This document shows positions 22,021 through 35,230 of a stretch of DNA of 64,000 nt, piece by piece. Positions within the stretch are counted from its first letter, which is position 1. Every line of letters begins with the position of its first letter. Source of the DNA: Paragonimus skrjabini miyazakii (lineage: Eukaryota > Platyhelminthes > Trematoda > Plagiorchiida > Troglotrematidae); assembly GCA_014338405.1 (NCBI GenBank), contig JTDE01000234.1:148438-212437 (forward strand), given 5' to 3'. A program made the translations under genes and the position numbers. The notes beneath the pieces were generated by a model, which worked only from the letters and a program-made list of their open reading frames with translations, had not been told where the DNA came from and did not search any database.

Positions 22021-25000
22021 AACCCACTGTAAGCGACAGTTAACCGAAAGTTTATCTTAGACGATACTAACACAGCAGATCTTCAGTTTACTCTTCATAA
22101 CTTATCACAAGTTCACCGTGATGTATGAACTACTACTCATTGTTGTCCACTACGGACTTTGTAGACACACTGTTCAGTTTTTCTCGTCATGTATGAGTTA
22201 TCCTTCCGAAAATCCTGGATTTCAACATCCACGGTAGCAGCAAACCTAGTTTTACGATGGTAAGTCCAACCAGTTAATCTTGTCATTAATCAATATGGCT
22301 GTATATGATTCGTATCCAGCACATGAAACTGCACCCCTTGTTGGTGGTTAGTCTTGGTAGCTTGACCTGGTTTTATCCACACTTTCCAAGCACAATATAT
22401 GAAGTGTCTGAATTGCAACACACTTGAGTGACCTCGGTTTCCTAGTCTCCCCGCTACCACAGTCGCATGGTGAGTCAGCGTTTACTCTCGAGTGCTTGGC
22501 TTTCAAAACAGTTATCGCAAGCTGAAAACTGCTAAAACGCTATATACAGGATCGACATCAACACGCCTCACACTTGGTCGATTTCATTGTTTTCATGTCT
22601 GCGACCGCTGAGAGCAAGTGGAATGAGGATATCATCAACGATAGTCTTCTCCGTGCAGCGTTAATTAAACCTGCAAATATAATCAGCCTTTCGTAGGTGC
22701 CTATCAAACTGTTATTAATTGCTTACAGTTTTGTTGCCTTTTCGTGCAATCAATTTGAAATAATGTGTAGGTTGTCCAACTTTCTCGTCAAATATGAAAC
22801 TTTATTCCACACTGAATTCAATGGGGTTCAACTAGACTGAGAGTAGATCGTGATTCCTGCCTGGACAGTATGGGGACATCCTTCGCGAATGTTATTTATC
22901 TCGAATGTCATTCTAAGATTCAGGCTGATATAAAAATGTCACCATCTCCAGTTGTTAATCGGTTCATATTATTCAACAGGTACCCAGTATATTAGTTTAT
23001 TTTCAGTCACAGTTGTGAACACAAAAATGATGGTTATGCGAAACACATAATAACTCTGAGGTTTCATGCAGAAAGCCACCTTTCCCTATGAAGCAACGAC
23101 AATGGATAATATATTTTCTCTCTACATGAAAGTGTGCCGGGTTGATATGGCTGGTAATTACATGAAATTATCAAAACTGAAAACAGTTACCAAGTTATAA
23201 GTTCACGATCTACTAAAGCTAAATAAAACGGTATATAGATAAGTTAACTGTATAGATGACCTTTGCTGTATTTATCACGTCCGATGTAGAGGACACAGTT
23301 GCCTAGTGAACATACTGGTTTGTAGCATTGAGTGCTCTTTATTCCGTTGGTCAATTGCAGGCGGACCAGGGTGAGATTGTTTTCATGTCGCGTACAGGAT
23401 GTAGCCATGTATACACGGTCAGTTTGTAAACAAAACACACCAAACAATCTACAAAAATGATTAAAAAGTTAAACTAAGAGTCGAAAGTTTAACTGAACAG
23501 GTCCGAAAGCCATCCACCGTATCACAAATTAACGTGCATGTTTGAAAGAAAAATCAGTAAGATTTGTTATAACGCCCAGTAATGCATGAAATCAACTACC
23601 GCCGCTCAGACTTGGTTCACTTTCATATGCTTGCACTAGTGGAGCAGTTCTTGTTTACACCGAGTAGGGTGAGTCGCTGTTGTTGCTACGGTTTTAGTAA
23701 AAAATAATTGCACTATCTTTACCGACGGTCATTTGATATTGTTTACCACTATTTCTCATTCTTTTGTACGTTTTGCGTTCATCCGGAAACTAGATTCTGG
23801 AGTAGTTTTCATGTTAGATTCCACAACTGAAATTGAGGTCAAAGAAAACTGAATTGCTCTTTGCAGATTATCGGACAGTGACTAGTACGTGGACTGAACC
23901 ACCATCACCGTGCAATATAGAACGACTCATACCATCCATCCAATTATCTTGTGACTCATCGGTACGTCTTCCACGTCTCAGTCGACCATAATCTTTGTAC
24001 ACTGTTTTCAGAATATGGGCCTCCATGGAATTTTGCCTAATAAAAAGAACTAATGAACGTCCCATGTAGAGACATGTGATAAGTTTGGGATAGATGAATG
24101 ATTATTATTCAACAAGGATCAAATGGATGACTGTGTACCCAGAAATGTCTGTTACCTAACGTTTTACTCGATCAGTGCATATTTGCAAAGTGCATCACGT
24201 CTGAGTATGGCCAACCTTGTTTCTACAGGATATGTTTGTAGGATTTGTTTTTAACGAGAACTGCAAACTACCCTCTCTCTTGTCGTTTAGGAGATTTCTG
24301 GTTGGGTCCGCATAACAGTTTGTAGTACTAGACATTGAGTTATCTCCTACCCAATACATCGATAATGTCACCTGAGAAGTACACGAGATGGGAGGAAGGG
24401 AGTGCAATTTTTAAAACTGTAAACGGGTCGTGATATATTAATCATGGGTAAAAATGTATATTATATTGTCTGTGAACGAACGACTAAGCGGGTGCTGTTC
24501 ACAGGAGACAAGCATCAGAACAGGCAGGCAGATATAAGCTAGTTATTAATTCCTTCGATACAATAATTAGTAACCGAAGTTGGGTCTATATACCAGACGT
24601 TGTAGGATAATCACGTCAGAACTGAATGGTGTACAGAAAATCAAAAAAATATTCTTCGTTACTCGCCTCAACTATGGACGGCTTACCTTATCATACGAAT
24701 GGCAGTTGATTTTTGTCAGCATTAATCTAGTTTCTGAAGTTCACAGGACTCTTTTTATATGAAATCTTTCAAATTTATGGTTTCAGGCCAAAAAATTCTT
24801 TGTGTCCGTGAGGTCAGCGTTTAACATTTACATACTCATCTCTTCAGAAAACATAACTAATAATAAAGTTATTACTATGTTTTTACAGTCTTTTTATAGG
24901 ACAACGTCGAGATGAGTAAGAGGCGGTGTTAATCAAACGGGGTCAAAAGAACCGACTCATGAGAAGGTGTTTATTTGGATTAAAAACGAGATGTGGTTGA

Positions 25001-25948
25001 GGAGATTGATAAACACTTGAAAAGACTTGAATACAATAATTCATCTGATCTGGATTATTCTTTGAATGTAAGGTACCTATTTACTGTGAAATGTTGAGCA
25101 CAGTAAATTAAGTGATATTGTAACGAAGAATACCTGAATTGTTGATACATGAACCAGAAGGAAGTTTAAAATCCTTGATCGGGTATCCAGAATGAATAAT
25201 AGGGAAATATCCACCCATAGGAAAAGTACTGCCATAATTACAAAACGGAGAGCAAGCTAGTTCGAAGTTGACGACCATGTTAGAGGTCAAGCATAAAATC
25301 GAAGTCCTCTCACCTTAGTATGTAAAAATTTACATAAGCATATCATTTCAAGTTGTGGCGCATCATAACCCCCAAACGCCTGACGCATTAATACAACCAA
25401 AGAAAGTTAGCCTCAACCAGTACTGGGGGTAATTCTCAAAAGATTAGCTGATAGTGCATTCCGTTGGAGAAAAAAATAAAACTTCAAAAAATTGGACTCA
25501 CTGAACATGAAGGAGTGTGTGCTAGTCCATCTTGCTTCAAGTGTGATGATTTGGCTGATTAGGCGAGGTGAGTATCTCCAAATATTAAACACCAAAACTG
25601 ATATCATCTGCATACCCGAGTAGAAATTAGTTCCTGGGGAAACGTCTAGGACTCATGTAAAAGGTAAAGAAACTGCACCCGGGTAGTCACCTGAAGTTGT
25701 CACGGGTGCTGACAACCAACCTAACTTGTAAACTGAGAACAATTCTGGAAATACTCGCTAAACACCATGGCTCAATATCATACTTCTTGAGAAGATACAG
25801 TATCTCTGTAATAGTATACTTGAAAGCGTTGCTTTAATCAAGGAAGTAGAACCGGAGTACATTGTACTTACCGTCAATTAATAACAACGTTTGGCAGACA
25901 AGACAAGATAGTGCGTCAGCAGTCATTCGGGAAGGATCTCCCCAACAA
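22021..25948. other. Non-coding stretch, nothing recognised
   Basis: It may contain the remains of the endonuclease part of PLE copy C just after 22020, but I could not read any. Otherwise AT-rich with short frames only. Confidence 0.3.
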
Positions 25949-26016
25949 TGTTTAACGTTACGAGCAAGTTGTAATACTTTACGTTTCAACCACCTCGGGT
26001 GGCCTTCCTCAGGATT
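25949..26016 (-). ncRNA. Hammerhead-ribozyme-like motif, copy 2
   Basis: Read on the minus strand it has CTGAGGA, the GGCCACC/GGTGGTT stem closed by CGA, GAAA, and an ACGT/ACGT stem III around a loop containing ATTACAACTTGCTCGTAA. From the core through stem III it is nearly identical to the copy at 82-155. The outer stem I is less clear here: CAAT before the core can pair with ATTG a few bases downstream of the expected cut. The core elements are intact. Family knowledge: such motifs occur in PLE terminal repeats. Confidence 0.5.
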
Positions 26017-28810
26017 GGGCTCTAGGTGACTTGACCTAACACGCTTTTCTTCAGTTAGGGGCAACTATGAAACGGCTGTCAATTTCATTTTATCCTCAAC
26101 AGTCATTTATACAGGCTGAAAATACGTAACATAACGATGAATAGTTTGAATTTCCGGTCAAAGCAGGTCTTGTTGCCAGTTTGTTCTTCGCATCTGATAA
26201 TTCCCGGATTCTCGGTTACACTCTCCGCTCTTCTCCTGCGCTACTGTTCATACTAACAGTTGTGTAGACAGCTACTGACCTGAGAGGTGTTCGACAGTGT
26301 CAATGTAATTGTACAGACAGTCATGTCGAAAGTCATAAATAACGTGAGATAAGATGTTTAGCTGGATTTCAGTTTGTAGGCCCAACAGTTAATCCTCACA
26401 TTGAGAATCAAAGACAATTAGCACCGTCATAGCATGAGCGAATTGATGTCACTTCAAGCGTGCAAATCACTGCTCTGATTGTCTCCGGGGGATGGTGGTA
26501 TTGATGCAACGTTCCCTTGTGACGGTAACAAGTTAACATTTGCATAGGCATGTAAAAATTCGGATAACATTCAAAATCAAATAATTCGGTGAATGTTCTT
26601 ATTTGACTTTCCAAAAAACCTGGCCAGACAGGACATTACATAACCAACCTACACTCTACTATCTGAAACAAGTCCACAACACTTACGACAGTAATACACT
26701 AAAATGAGTTACTTTTGTCCAACGAATGCGTTTAAATTCGTTCAGATATCTAGATAATAAGCCGCGAGTGATTGCTAGTAGACGATTTTTAGTACCGTTT
26801 GCTTACTTCCCTATTAAAGTGCGGTTTTAAACATGAAGCTTATGATTTTAGTAGCGCACTCACAAAAAATTCGCATTGTAAAGGATTGTCCCTTAAAGCC
26901 AGCATGATACCGCATAGTCTTATGTCTTCTTTTTAGCTAAACCGTTTTTGGAATAGCGGTTTAATGCATTCAACTTATTGAAAAATTCTTCTTGCAAACT
27001 GAGACGGAATCTAGACACAAGATGAGAAAGGCTTACTACCCAATACTTATCACATTTGTTCTGCTGCGTACTGACATGGACAAATTTCACCCATGCTGTT
27101 CAAACACCTCACATTCCCACTGTTTACTTTCGTTCATGTGACTTGGTTAGAATGTTTGCCTTATGACAGTGTGTGGTAACCGTTTCTATTTCCAAGTTTG
27201 TCAAGTTTTTCATTTACTGAGGTGTAATTCTAGAAGCGCGAGTAAACTTAAACTTCCGGGTATAATTTGAAAATTAGCAATCGTCTGGAAGCTTTACGCG
27301 GATGAAAGTAAATGTACTTTCTGCAAAGTGACTACAAATTACGATACATAGAAACTTTCGTTTATCTAATAAGCGCCCACACATTTTTACCGTCGCCAAC
27401 ATGATCGCCGAATTGCATTTAGTCATTATCCTTTACGCTTTCTAACGTCTCATTAGGCGAATTGTTTCTACCAGACAGTCAACTGATAAAGTGAACTGGG
27501 TAACATTTGAAACAATAGTTTTACTTAATCCATTGCCCATTTGCTGATTAATTCACGAATTTTATCGTTTTAGCTAATTATAGTTTGAACAGAAGCATCG
27601 CGAAAGCTGGGGTAATTGCTTCACTGTTAGTAAATAACGGTTGAGTTCAGGACCCTGACGACTCCCACTTAACAATAGAAGCGTGCACTCCATTTATTGC
27701 TTCTGACGGATTAAACAAGACAGTAAACTAGCTGTAATTTTGATGGACAGCACTACGTCAGCAATTAGCGCGGCGGGCTTGTCATGCCAAATGACAAAAA
27801 AGCGTTGTGATCATTTAATATATTCACAAATGTGCGAAACGCAAACGACTGAGGAAAAACGTCATTATGTGTAAACCAAGGTAACGTAAAGGTTTATGAA
27901 ATACTAACGCACAGACGGAATTGAGCTGTGAGAAGTCGCAACTCATTGGATGTTCGCCCAAATGCCATCGTGTACACTGTAATCACGCACGTACATATAA
28001 TTAAACGTGAACACCAAAATAAAGATCCACACAGCGGTGCTCACGGAAAGAAGGATTGGCCAGATGAGGAAGGCATAAATTATGGCGGAACAGATAGTCA
28101 GACATTAAAAATTATAGAGTTAATGACTAGAGGGGTACTATGGCTCCGAAACAAATTGTCTTTGAATATACAAAAATTTAGGGTAACGTGTAAGTATCAA
28201 CGTTTTAATAGACTGGCTGGTACTTTTCTGTTACTCAATAAAAGGCACATTGAAAGTGCCATGACCAGTGACGTAATTTCACAGTTACACTAACTGCTTC
28301 TATGTGGATAATGCTGGAGTACCCCGTCGGCCTCTATGACGACACTTGAATTCGCTCATTGTATCGCCAACTATTCCGGCATAATATTCTCTAGCAGACT
28401 GATGGGTTATCCATCTGCATTTTGCATGTGTATAGAATACTACAGACTAATGTGCATGTTCTGTTGGTTTATCAGTCAGCCCAGCACAGTAAACTACGTC
28501 TTGTCAGCCGTAAGTCATTTAGTTATCCTGGTAATATGAATGCTGTTCAAGAACCGCGAAACGGCAGTTATAAATATAAATAACCGAAATATACAAGTGG
28601 ATGCAGTCCATCTTAGTTAATTTAGACTATCCCGGTTGTGCTTGAAGCAAAGTACAAAGTTACATCTTTTGGATTGGCTTACCAATAGGTAGTAACCTCT
28701 TGTGATAATTTATTTTATTATTGAAGATCAGAAAGCCTCTCGATATTTCAACTGCAGTTGCGCAGTGCACCTTTGGTGTACGAGAGAATTGACTAGTGAC
28801 TTATCTTTCG
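26017..28810. other. Non-coding stretch, nothing recognised
   Basis: The 121-codon frame at 27928-28293 (+) has no recognisable motif and no clear splice borders. I see no repeat member. Confidence 0.3.
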
Positions 28811-28910
28811 NNNNNNNNNNNNNNNNNNNNNNNNNNNNNNNNNNNNNNNNNNNNNNNNNNNNNNNNNNNNNNNNNNNNNNNNNNNNNNNNNNNNNNNNNN
28901 NNNNNNNNNN
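28811..28910. other. Assembly gap of 100 N
   Basis: Exactly 100 unknown bases, a conventional placeholder length. The two flanks do not resemble each other. Any open frame drawn across it is meaningless. Confidence 0.99.
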
Positions 28911-31401
28911 ACACATCAAAATCATGTCGACGAGAGCGCATAGGATGATCACTATACTAACCGATTCGTATGGTTCAAAATGGCAATATACAGAGAAGAT
29001 TAATATAACTCAACTGATATGCCTTACTTTAGAAGAAATTGTTCGCCTAATTTCTAGCCCCCCAAAATCCAACGTTTGAACAGAAAGGACTTTTTATACA
29101 TTATTCATAAAAGAACTCATATACTTTTGTTCAGTGACGTTATGTTCAACAAATAATTACAAATTCCATCGATCCAGCTCATTAAAACCATAAAGTATAT
29201 ATGGAGATTTCGAAATGGTTTCGTGAAATATTAAAGTATACACAACATGCGGGTAGAAGCGACAGCAAAGAAAAGTAGATCATCGGTGGACTGTAGACCA
29301 GAAGAGGAAACGTTATTAGTTTCAGACAGCCAGACTGGAGATCACATCAGTTTATGTACGAATGTGGCCGGAAAACAATTACTGGTCGGTAAGATATCGG
29401 AAAGCGTGAGGGTATGTCTGGGTTCCAATTACGCCGGAAGATGTCGGATGAATGTCCCGTTTGTTTGCCGGTCTACTGCCACTGTCGGCTTCGTAGTCAC
29501 ACACGCCAACCACCTGGCATACGTTTTTCCATTTTTTGACTAAGGTACCCATTTGTTCTGCCTATAGCCATGTTCTCGCAGTTGCCATCAAATTGACATG
29601 TTGTTTAATAGCAACAAAAGTAAATCAGTTGCAGGATATGAATGAGCTAACTGGACTGTGATTTTTGCAGTGTCATTCGTGCTATATTCCCTTTGGGGAA
29701 TGTGTTCACAACTATTCGTTTCGTTGGAATCGTAAATATGTCACTCTTAATCTACCTTTTTTGTTACGATAGTCGCCATCTTTCTTTCTGCAGATTGTAG
29801 ATTCTAAATTGTAACTGGAAGAACTTAAATCGTTAGCATCTTATTATATATGTCTCCTCTAATTAATATAACAGCACTTATGAAACGGGTTTCAGCATTA
29901 CTATGCTATATAATCGACACAATTGATGAAATCTATATGAAATATTTACATTGATCACCATCTCACGTACCTAAAATTGCGTATACATTAACATGATGCA
30001 GTGATAAGGTCGTAGCTACTCCTGGACAAATCATTAATCTCAAGACACCCTTAGGAACTCCTTTTCATTATTTTCTACTTTATGTGAGATAACTTAATGG
30101 TTAATAATACATGTGGCTCGCAAAAACAGATTCTGCAAGGTATTTTCCTCCCGGATATTTTTGACTTGGTATTAAACGTTTGCATACCAGAGGGATTTTG
30201 TCGGTTACATGAGATGATTAAAAATCTTTAACATTTTGGGTGGTCTGTTGGAATATATCAACAGAGAATTCAGCCCATATTTTTGGGTACAGACTGTATG
30301 GTGGAGATAAGATATGCAAACATTATTTTAACTATAAACGCCGCAAAAGTGCACTGCATTCCAGTTTTCCTTACCAAAACGTTTGTTATCAACAAGTGGT
30401 TGAATATCTGTTTTAATTGAACAATCGTAACAATGAGGTTGAGATGATTTTGCCAGATATAACTGCGGTCATTTACTGAAAGCTTATACACTGATCAAGC
30501 CCCTCCGTTGACTGATCCATGTGATAGTATGATAGCTATTTCACTTCCCAAGATTATGGAAAGCACGACCGGTATCTAAAGTTTTCTTCAGACCATGTAC
30601 ACTGCGTACGGTATTGTCCCAGTTCGTCAGCCATCTAAGTCGAAGGACCCTCGCTTTACGCCCGTTGATTCCTGATACCTCAATTGTATCTACTTAATTA
30701 AACAAGTGTTGTATGAGTGCTCATAATTTTTGCCATCAATCGACCGAAAATGTTCGAATACATTCGAAATGCTAAGAAAGATAACCGAACAGTTCAAAAC
30801 ATGTTAAGTAACGCTAAACTCGACAAGACTTTTCCTTTTATCAGGGTCTAATAATTTGTGATTATTTCCATTCGTTGACCCTCCATTTCCGTTTGGTCGG
30901 GCGTTATGTAACTTGTTTATAACGTATCACTGAGGGTTCGTCTAACATGCAACGATCACATCTTTGTAATTAGCACAAAGTTTCTAATACTACGCTGTAT
31001 CTCACCGTGGCCTTGATTGCCCGATTATCCCGTGATATGTTTTGGAAAGTTTTAGTATCTTGTGCGACATAGTCAAGCGTTTGTTTAAGCTAAATGCATC
31101 TTTTCAGACAACTTGTGAATTACGTTGTTTCCAACGCCTTCAGAAATTGTGCTTGATTTCCCACAAATTTCACAAAACGTTCACCAACTTAGAAAGCAAA
31201 ATTAGACAAAAATGAAAACGGAGGTTGCTTTCAAGAAATGAGTTATCTATACAGTGGAAATTACCGTTGTTCACTCAGAAGTACGAGTGGATGCATTAAC
31301 ACTTTTAGTACACAGAGTCGGGCGATGCTATTTACTGAACAGTGCCTTCGTGACTGGTAACGGCGATAGTAACCTCGAGTTCAGATTAAGTACAAATTGA
31401 C
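28911..31401. other. Non-coding stretch, nothing recognised
   Basis: A 98-codon frame at 29247-29543 (+) looks compositionally protein-like but has no family motif. No repeat member was found. Confidence 0.3.
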
Positions 31402-31566
31402 CTGAAGAAATTATCCGGTCAGCCGCATCAATTCTTTTTGCGATATGCTTTACAAATGATGGCGCTGAATTTCTGCTAGTCATTGTGAGTACTTTTACCA
31501 ACGATTTAGGATTATACTTGGCCATCGGGTCTAATGGACTTTGTTCTGTTCCAATGATTGCAACTT
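31402..31566 (-). CDS. Candidate internal exon, unknown protein
   Basis: On the minus strand the segment lies between an acceptor-like GCAACTGCAG and a donor TTCAG/GTCAAT. It is 165 bases long, phase 1 at both ends, so skipping it would keep frame. The peptide includes VAIIGTEQSPLDPMAKYNPK and PSFVKHIAKRIDAADRIISS, with an amphipathic C-terminal helix. I do not recognise the family. Support comes from splice borders and composition only. Confidence 0.27.
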
Positions 31567-34425
31567 CTGCAGTTGCAATTAATCTAGTAAGTAAGGTCAA
31601 ATAAAACTCGTGTAAAAAATTGCTGTCAGAAGCCTAGTGAAAACGGCACTAATGTTGTATGACAAGCAGTTTCGTTGTGAGTAGCATACTACCCATAAGT
31701 AGTATATTACCCACAGGCGACATTTAGGAACAAAAGGGCAAGCTCCGAACGCCAGGGAGATGACGGACAAGAAAAGACTATCGGAATAGTGTGTACACGC
31801 TATGGCAAGGCGAATGACAAAGTAATGTCACCCGATGTATGTGAATGCATGTCTGACTTGCAAATGAGTGTACGCGTTTGTAGTTTGATTTTTACGACCT
31901 ATACGGAAGTTTGTGCAATGAACGGATTCTCAGGCTAAGCGCCTTTTGAAATCACAACGCTAATACAAATTACCGAGCTTAGCTCATTGACAGTTGAGTA
32001 CGTTGTTCATGTCGGAAATTTGATATTGCATTACTGACTAACTAATCTACTCCGAAAGACAGGCTGAAGAAAATAGGCCGTACTGAAACAGTTTCAATTG
32101 GAATTCTGAACATATTCCGATTTTATTGAAGTAACGTGAGCTTTCCTGCTTTGGGCAACGCGCCAGTTACTCTAGTTATCTGTTTTGAACTACTGCAGCG
32201 CACAGTTTTTCAGCACTTTTATGCCACGGCAACGCAAAAGCGTGGATAATAGTACACAGTAATACTGAGAAGAAGAAGGTTCAATATCCACTTAACGGTT
32301 GACATCGTTGGGCCATAACACACTGACATCCGTTTTATTCCCGTAAGTGTAAAGTAATGCACATTAGTCACCCGCTGCTGGTTGACCAGTGTCGAAAAGC
32401 TGGCTACCACCGTCATCAAGCGGGATGTAGAAAAGATTAAGTTATATATCACTTTACTTTCCCCATCTGTTGCATTTTTTTTCCGACCATAAGCTGGGAA
32501 AGGTAATTCACATACTTTCCTACATCCTCGGTGGCATGGGTCTTGTGCTTATTCAGGGGTCCTGGGTCCGATTCTTAGGCGTAGTTGGTGTTGATGCCAC
32601 CCGACTGTTTCGAAACTGCTGTCCATTACTTGGCTGGTGGTTACCGAAACCAAATGTCTGCCTAGACCTCATTGTCTTCTAGGCACGCCCTTACGATTCT
32701 TGAGATGCGAACTTTGTTGTTTTGGACATTGTTGGGGAAAACAATCAATAGTACAATTAATAATAGCAGATAGTTGACTGAACTTTGCTACCGGCATTGT
32801 CTAGATTTGTGGAATTACCTTTCTCCTCACTGTGGCTTGGAACGGGAAAAGATAACTGCAGAATTTAAGCGTTTATGAAGTCTATTGAAGTAAATGCCAT
32901 TAGTGGTAATTAAAAGGAAACTTGCAAAAATCCTATAGGAACGATGCATCGACTGTAGAAACGGACCCACGAATCTGGTGTCCTCCTGAAGTTGACTGAA
33001 CAAATCTGTTAGAAGAGGGAGATTTTGGACAAAAAACAGCTTTGTAAAATGTCATAACGATAAAAAGTCCGCTAAGGCGTAGTGAGCGTCAACAGAACTT
33101 GTCTTCTGGTAAGCTCAGGGAAGTGGTGTTCAGTTCTGGCCAGTTCGAAGGATTCTTCAAACTAAAACTTTCTCACATGTGATGAAAATTTCAGTATAAT
33201 ACTTTACCCGTTTGTAGTATGCTAGAATGATCGTTAACAGTAATCCGTTCCTGTGTATATTTGACTCCATATTAAACAGGCATAACCAGCTGTTCATTTA
33301 CGTTGGGTAATTTTGGGTTTTGCAAGTTAGTATGGTGATTTCAGACTTTTACGAGTACATGAATTTGATTTCTTCTTCAGGGATATAGTATTCGGTTTGC
33401 CGTCAGGCTTGACCTTTCCGTTGCATGTTAGTGTAGCGTGCAATTTAAAACATTGGTCTGGCGCGTTCATTATCGCAAACCTAGAAAACATTTAAGATAT
33501 TTAGAGAATAATATCCTCATGTCTCGCGGATACTTGATAGATTAGTGATAACCCACTAGACAGTTCCTTCAAAGCTCAAACCAAACACTCGTTTCATGCA
33601 AAAACATAGGTTTTCTGATATGTTCAGGTGGAACGCATAATGAAAAAACTCGAGCCCATTTGATGTTGTGTGGAACGTTCTAGTCTCACAAAGGATAGAT
33701 TTTAGCTGCTTGTTGGGTGTATCCTTTGGTAACTTATTAATCTTTCCCCCTATTCTGTTGTCGTTGAGATACACTTTTGTATGCAAGGGTAAGTTTTCAT
33801 CCATTTATAAGCAAAGACAAGGTCGAATTAAAAATCGTGCATGTCATGTGAACACTTATGCAGCGGTGAACTCAACTGCTTCAGTACTGAAATGTAAATT
33901 AATTCGACTATTTCTGGGTATAACTAGACATTGGTCGGCAACTTATACTGGTGCTAGATCTGAAAGATAACATACCGGTTGAATGGTGTTAATCACTTTG
34001 TACAAAAATTCTTTTGTTGTGGTGAAATGTCGAATCGCACTCTATAGCAATTCATCCAACATTGCTTGCACACACTGACAATTCCCCCTGTGTTGGATGC
34101 ACATTTGTGTATGCAGAAATGATGCAACTTAAGGCGGACAAGGAAGGAGTCACGAATGGATTGTCACCAGTTGGCCTAAACGTGTGCTAAACTTCTGGCT
34201 GATTCTTCCCTTAAATAACAAAGAGAAACATCACTGACCTTTGGAGAGCTCTCAGCATCATAACGATATGTTGGCATCAATGACCATCACAATACATCTG
34301 AATGTGCTTTTATGACGTCAAACATTTGCAGGATATCAACAATTTAGTATGAATGAACTCAAACAGTTTGGGTGTCGTGTTTAACATGTTATTATTAGAT
34401 GGATTGAAAATAACAGAACGTTACG
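31567..34425. other. Non-coding stretch, nothing firmly recognised
   Basis: A B-box-like GGGTCCGATTCTT at about 32566 sits in a GC-richer patch (32526-32690), but no matching A box or tRNA fold could be made. Otherwise nothing is seen. Confidence 0.3.
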
Positions 34426-34490
34426 AGAAAGTTGAAATACTTTACGGTTCAACCACCTCGGGTGGCCTTCATCAGTAGTGTTGTAATCGA
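34426..34490 (-). ncRNA. Hammerhead-ribozyme-like motif, copy 3 (mutated core)
   Basis: On the minus strand it carries the canonical CTGATGA, the same GGCCACC/GGTGGTT stem, but GAAC in place of GAAA, which should abolish cleavage. The upstream flank TTTCGATTACAACACT equals the flank of the copy at 82-155, and both share TCAATCCAT downstream, so these two are members of one longer repeat of at least about 100 bases. Confidence 0.5.
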
Positions 34491-34551
34491 AATCACGAGC
34501 TGTAGCAAGAACAAAATTCCAGTGTAACCCTTCTTTTAAAATCAGCTAGTA

Positions 34552-34612
34552 AATGTCTATGGAAATGCGGCAGCAACAACCACTTGTGAGTGACATCCAA
34601 TTCATATAAACC
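34552..34612 (+). repeat. Small fragment of the inverted-arm repeat tail
   Basis: TGTCTATGGAAATGCGGCAGC and a following TTGTGAGTGACAT stretch match the right arm of the repeat family (compare about 3441-3483). Only the central part of the arm remains. It lies beside the third hammerhead-like motif. Confidence 0.55.
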
Positions 34613-34890
34613 AGATTTTCCCTACTGTTCCTCAGTGAGAAATGAACAGTATTAAAACCTTGCTGTTTTTTCATGGTTTTAGATGCGGGGCTTATCATCA
34701 GTTTCCCTATTTGAAGCCGATGCAGAATGAACATCTCCTTAACCATCTGCATGTATCGTCCTATTGATGCATCATAGTTAACCTACATTCAGTAAATGTC
34801 CTGTAAAATCCAATCGATAACCGCGCGATTAGGACTTCCTAGACAGGTCGAAATCTCCGATCTCATCAAACCTGCTAGGCGATATTTTAG

Positions 34891-35230
34891 ATTACTAATG
34901 AGTAGTCGGGGATTTGGTTAATTTCAAGTTGAACATCACCCACAATTGAACGCAGCTGTCGCATTCCCATAGACTATCCAATCGGCCCCTTTCGAAAAGA
35001 AGCACTAGACTCGAGTTTCGATCTCATTAGAGCTCGTCAGTAGTGCATATCATCACCACTGCCGGGACTTGAACCACGGCCACGCTGTTCATGGGGCAAC
35101 CGTGTTTACCACTGCGCCATTGACCTCACGTTAGGCACGACCGAATTATCATATGTGAACGCTCAACGACTTTCGCTTGTGAGTAATGATCAGTTTGCCC
35201 GATCGTCTCGAAATGGAGACACAGTAACGG
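34891..35230 (-). repeat. tRNA-headed repeat, copy 3 (best tRNA-like promoter)
   Basis: In minus-strand orientation it reads: head region with GATCGGGCAAACTGATCA-like sequence, CACATATGATAATTCGGTCG, then A-box TGGCGCAGTGGTAAAC, then an exact B-box GGTTCAAGTCCCGG, then the tail arm ending TACTCATTAGTAAT. It lacks the second inverted arm seen at 3006-3153, so it shows the minimal unit of the family: tRNA-like head plus about 150-base tail. It is the least mutated copy in the window. Confidence 0.85.

Noticed and set aside
27928..28293. 121-codon plus-strand frame
   Set aside because: No recognisable motif, and stops and codon use are compatible with chance.
28702..29079. Frames on both strands reading through the N gap
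   Set aside because: The continuous frame is produced by 100 unknown bases and has no meaning.
32526..32690. B-box-like GGGTCCGATTCTT suggesting a tRNA or another SINE
   Set aside because: No A box at the right distance and no cloverleaf could be drawn.
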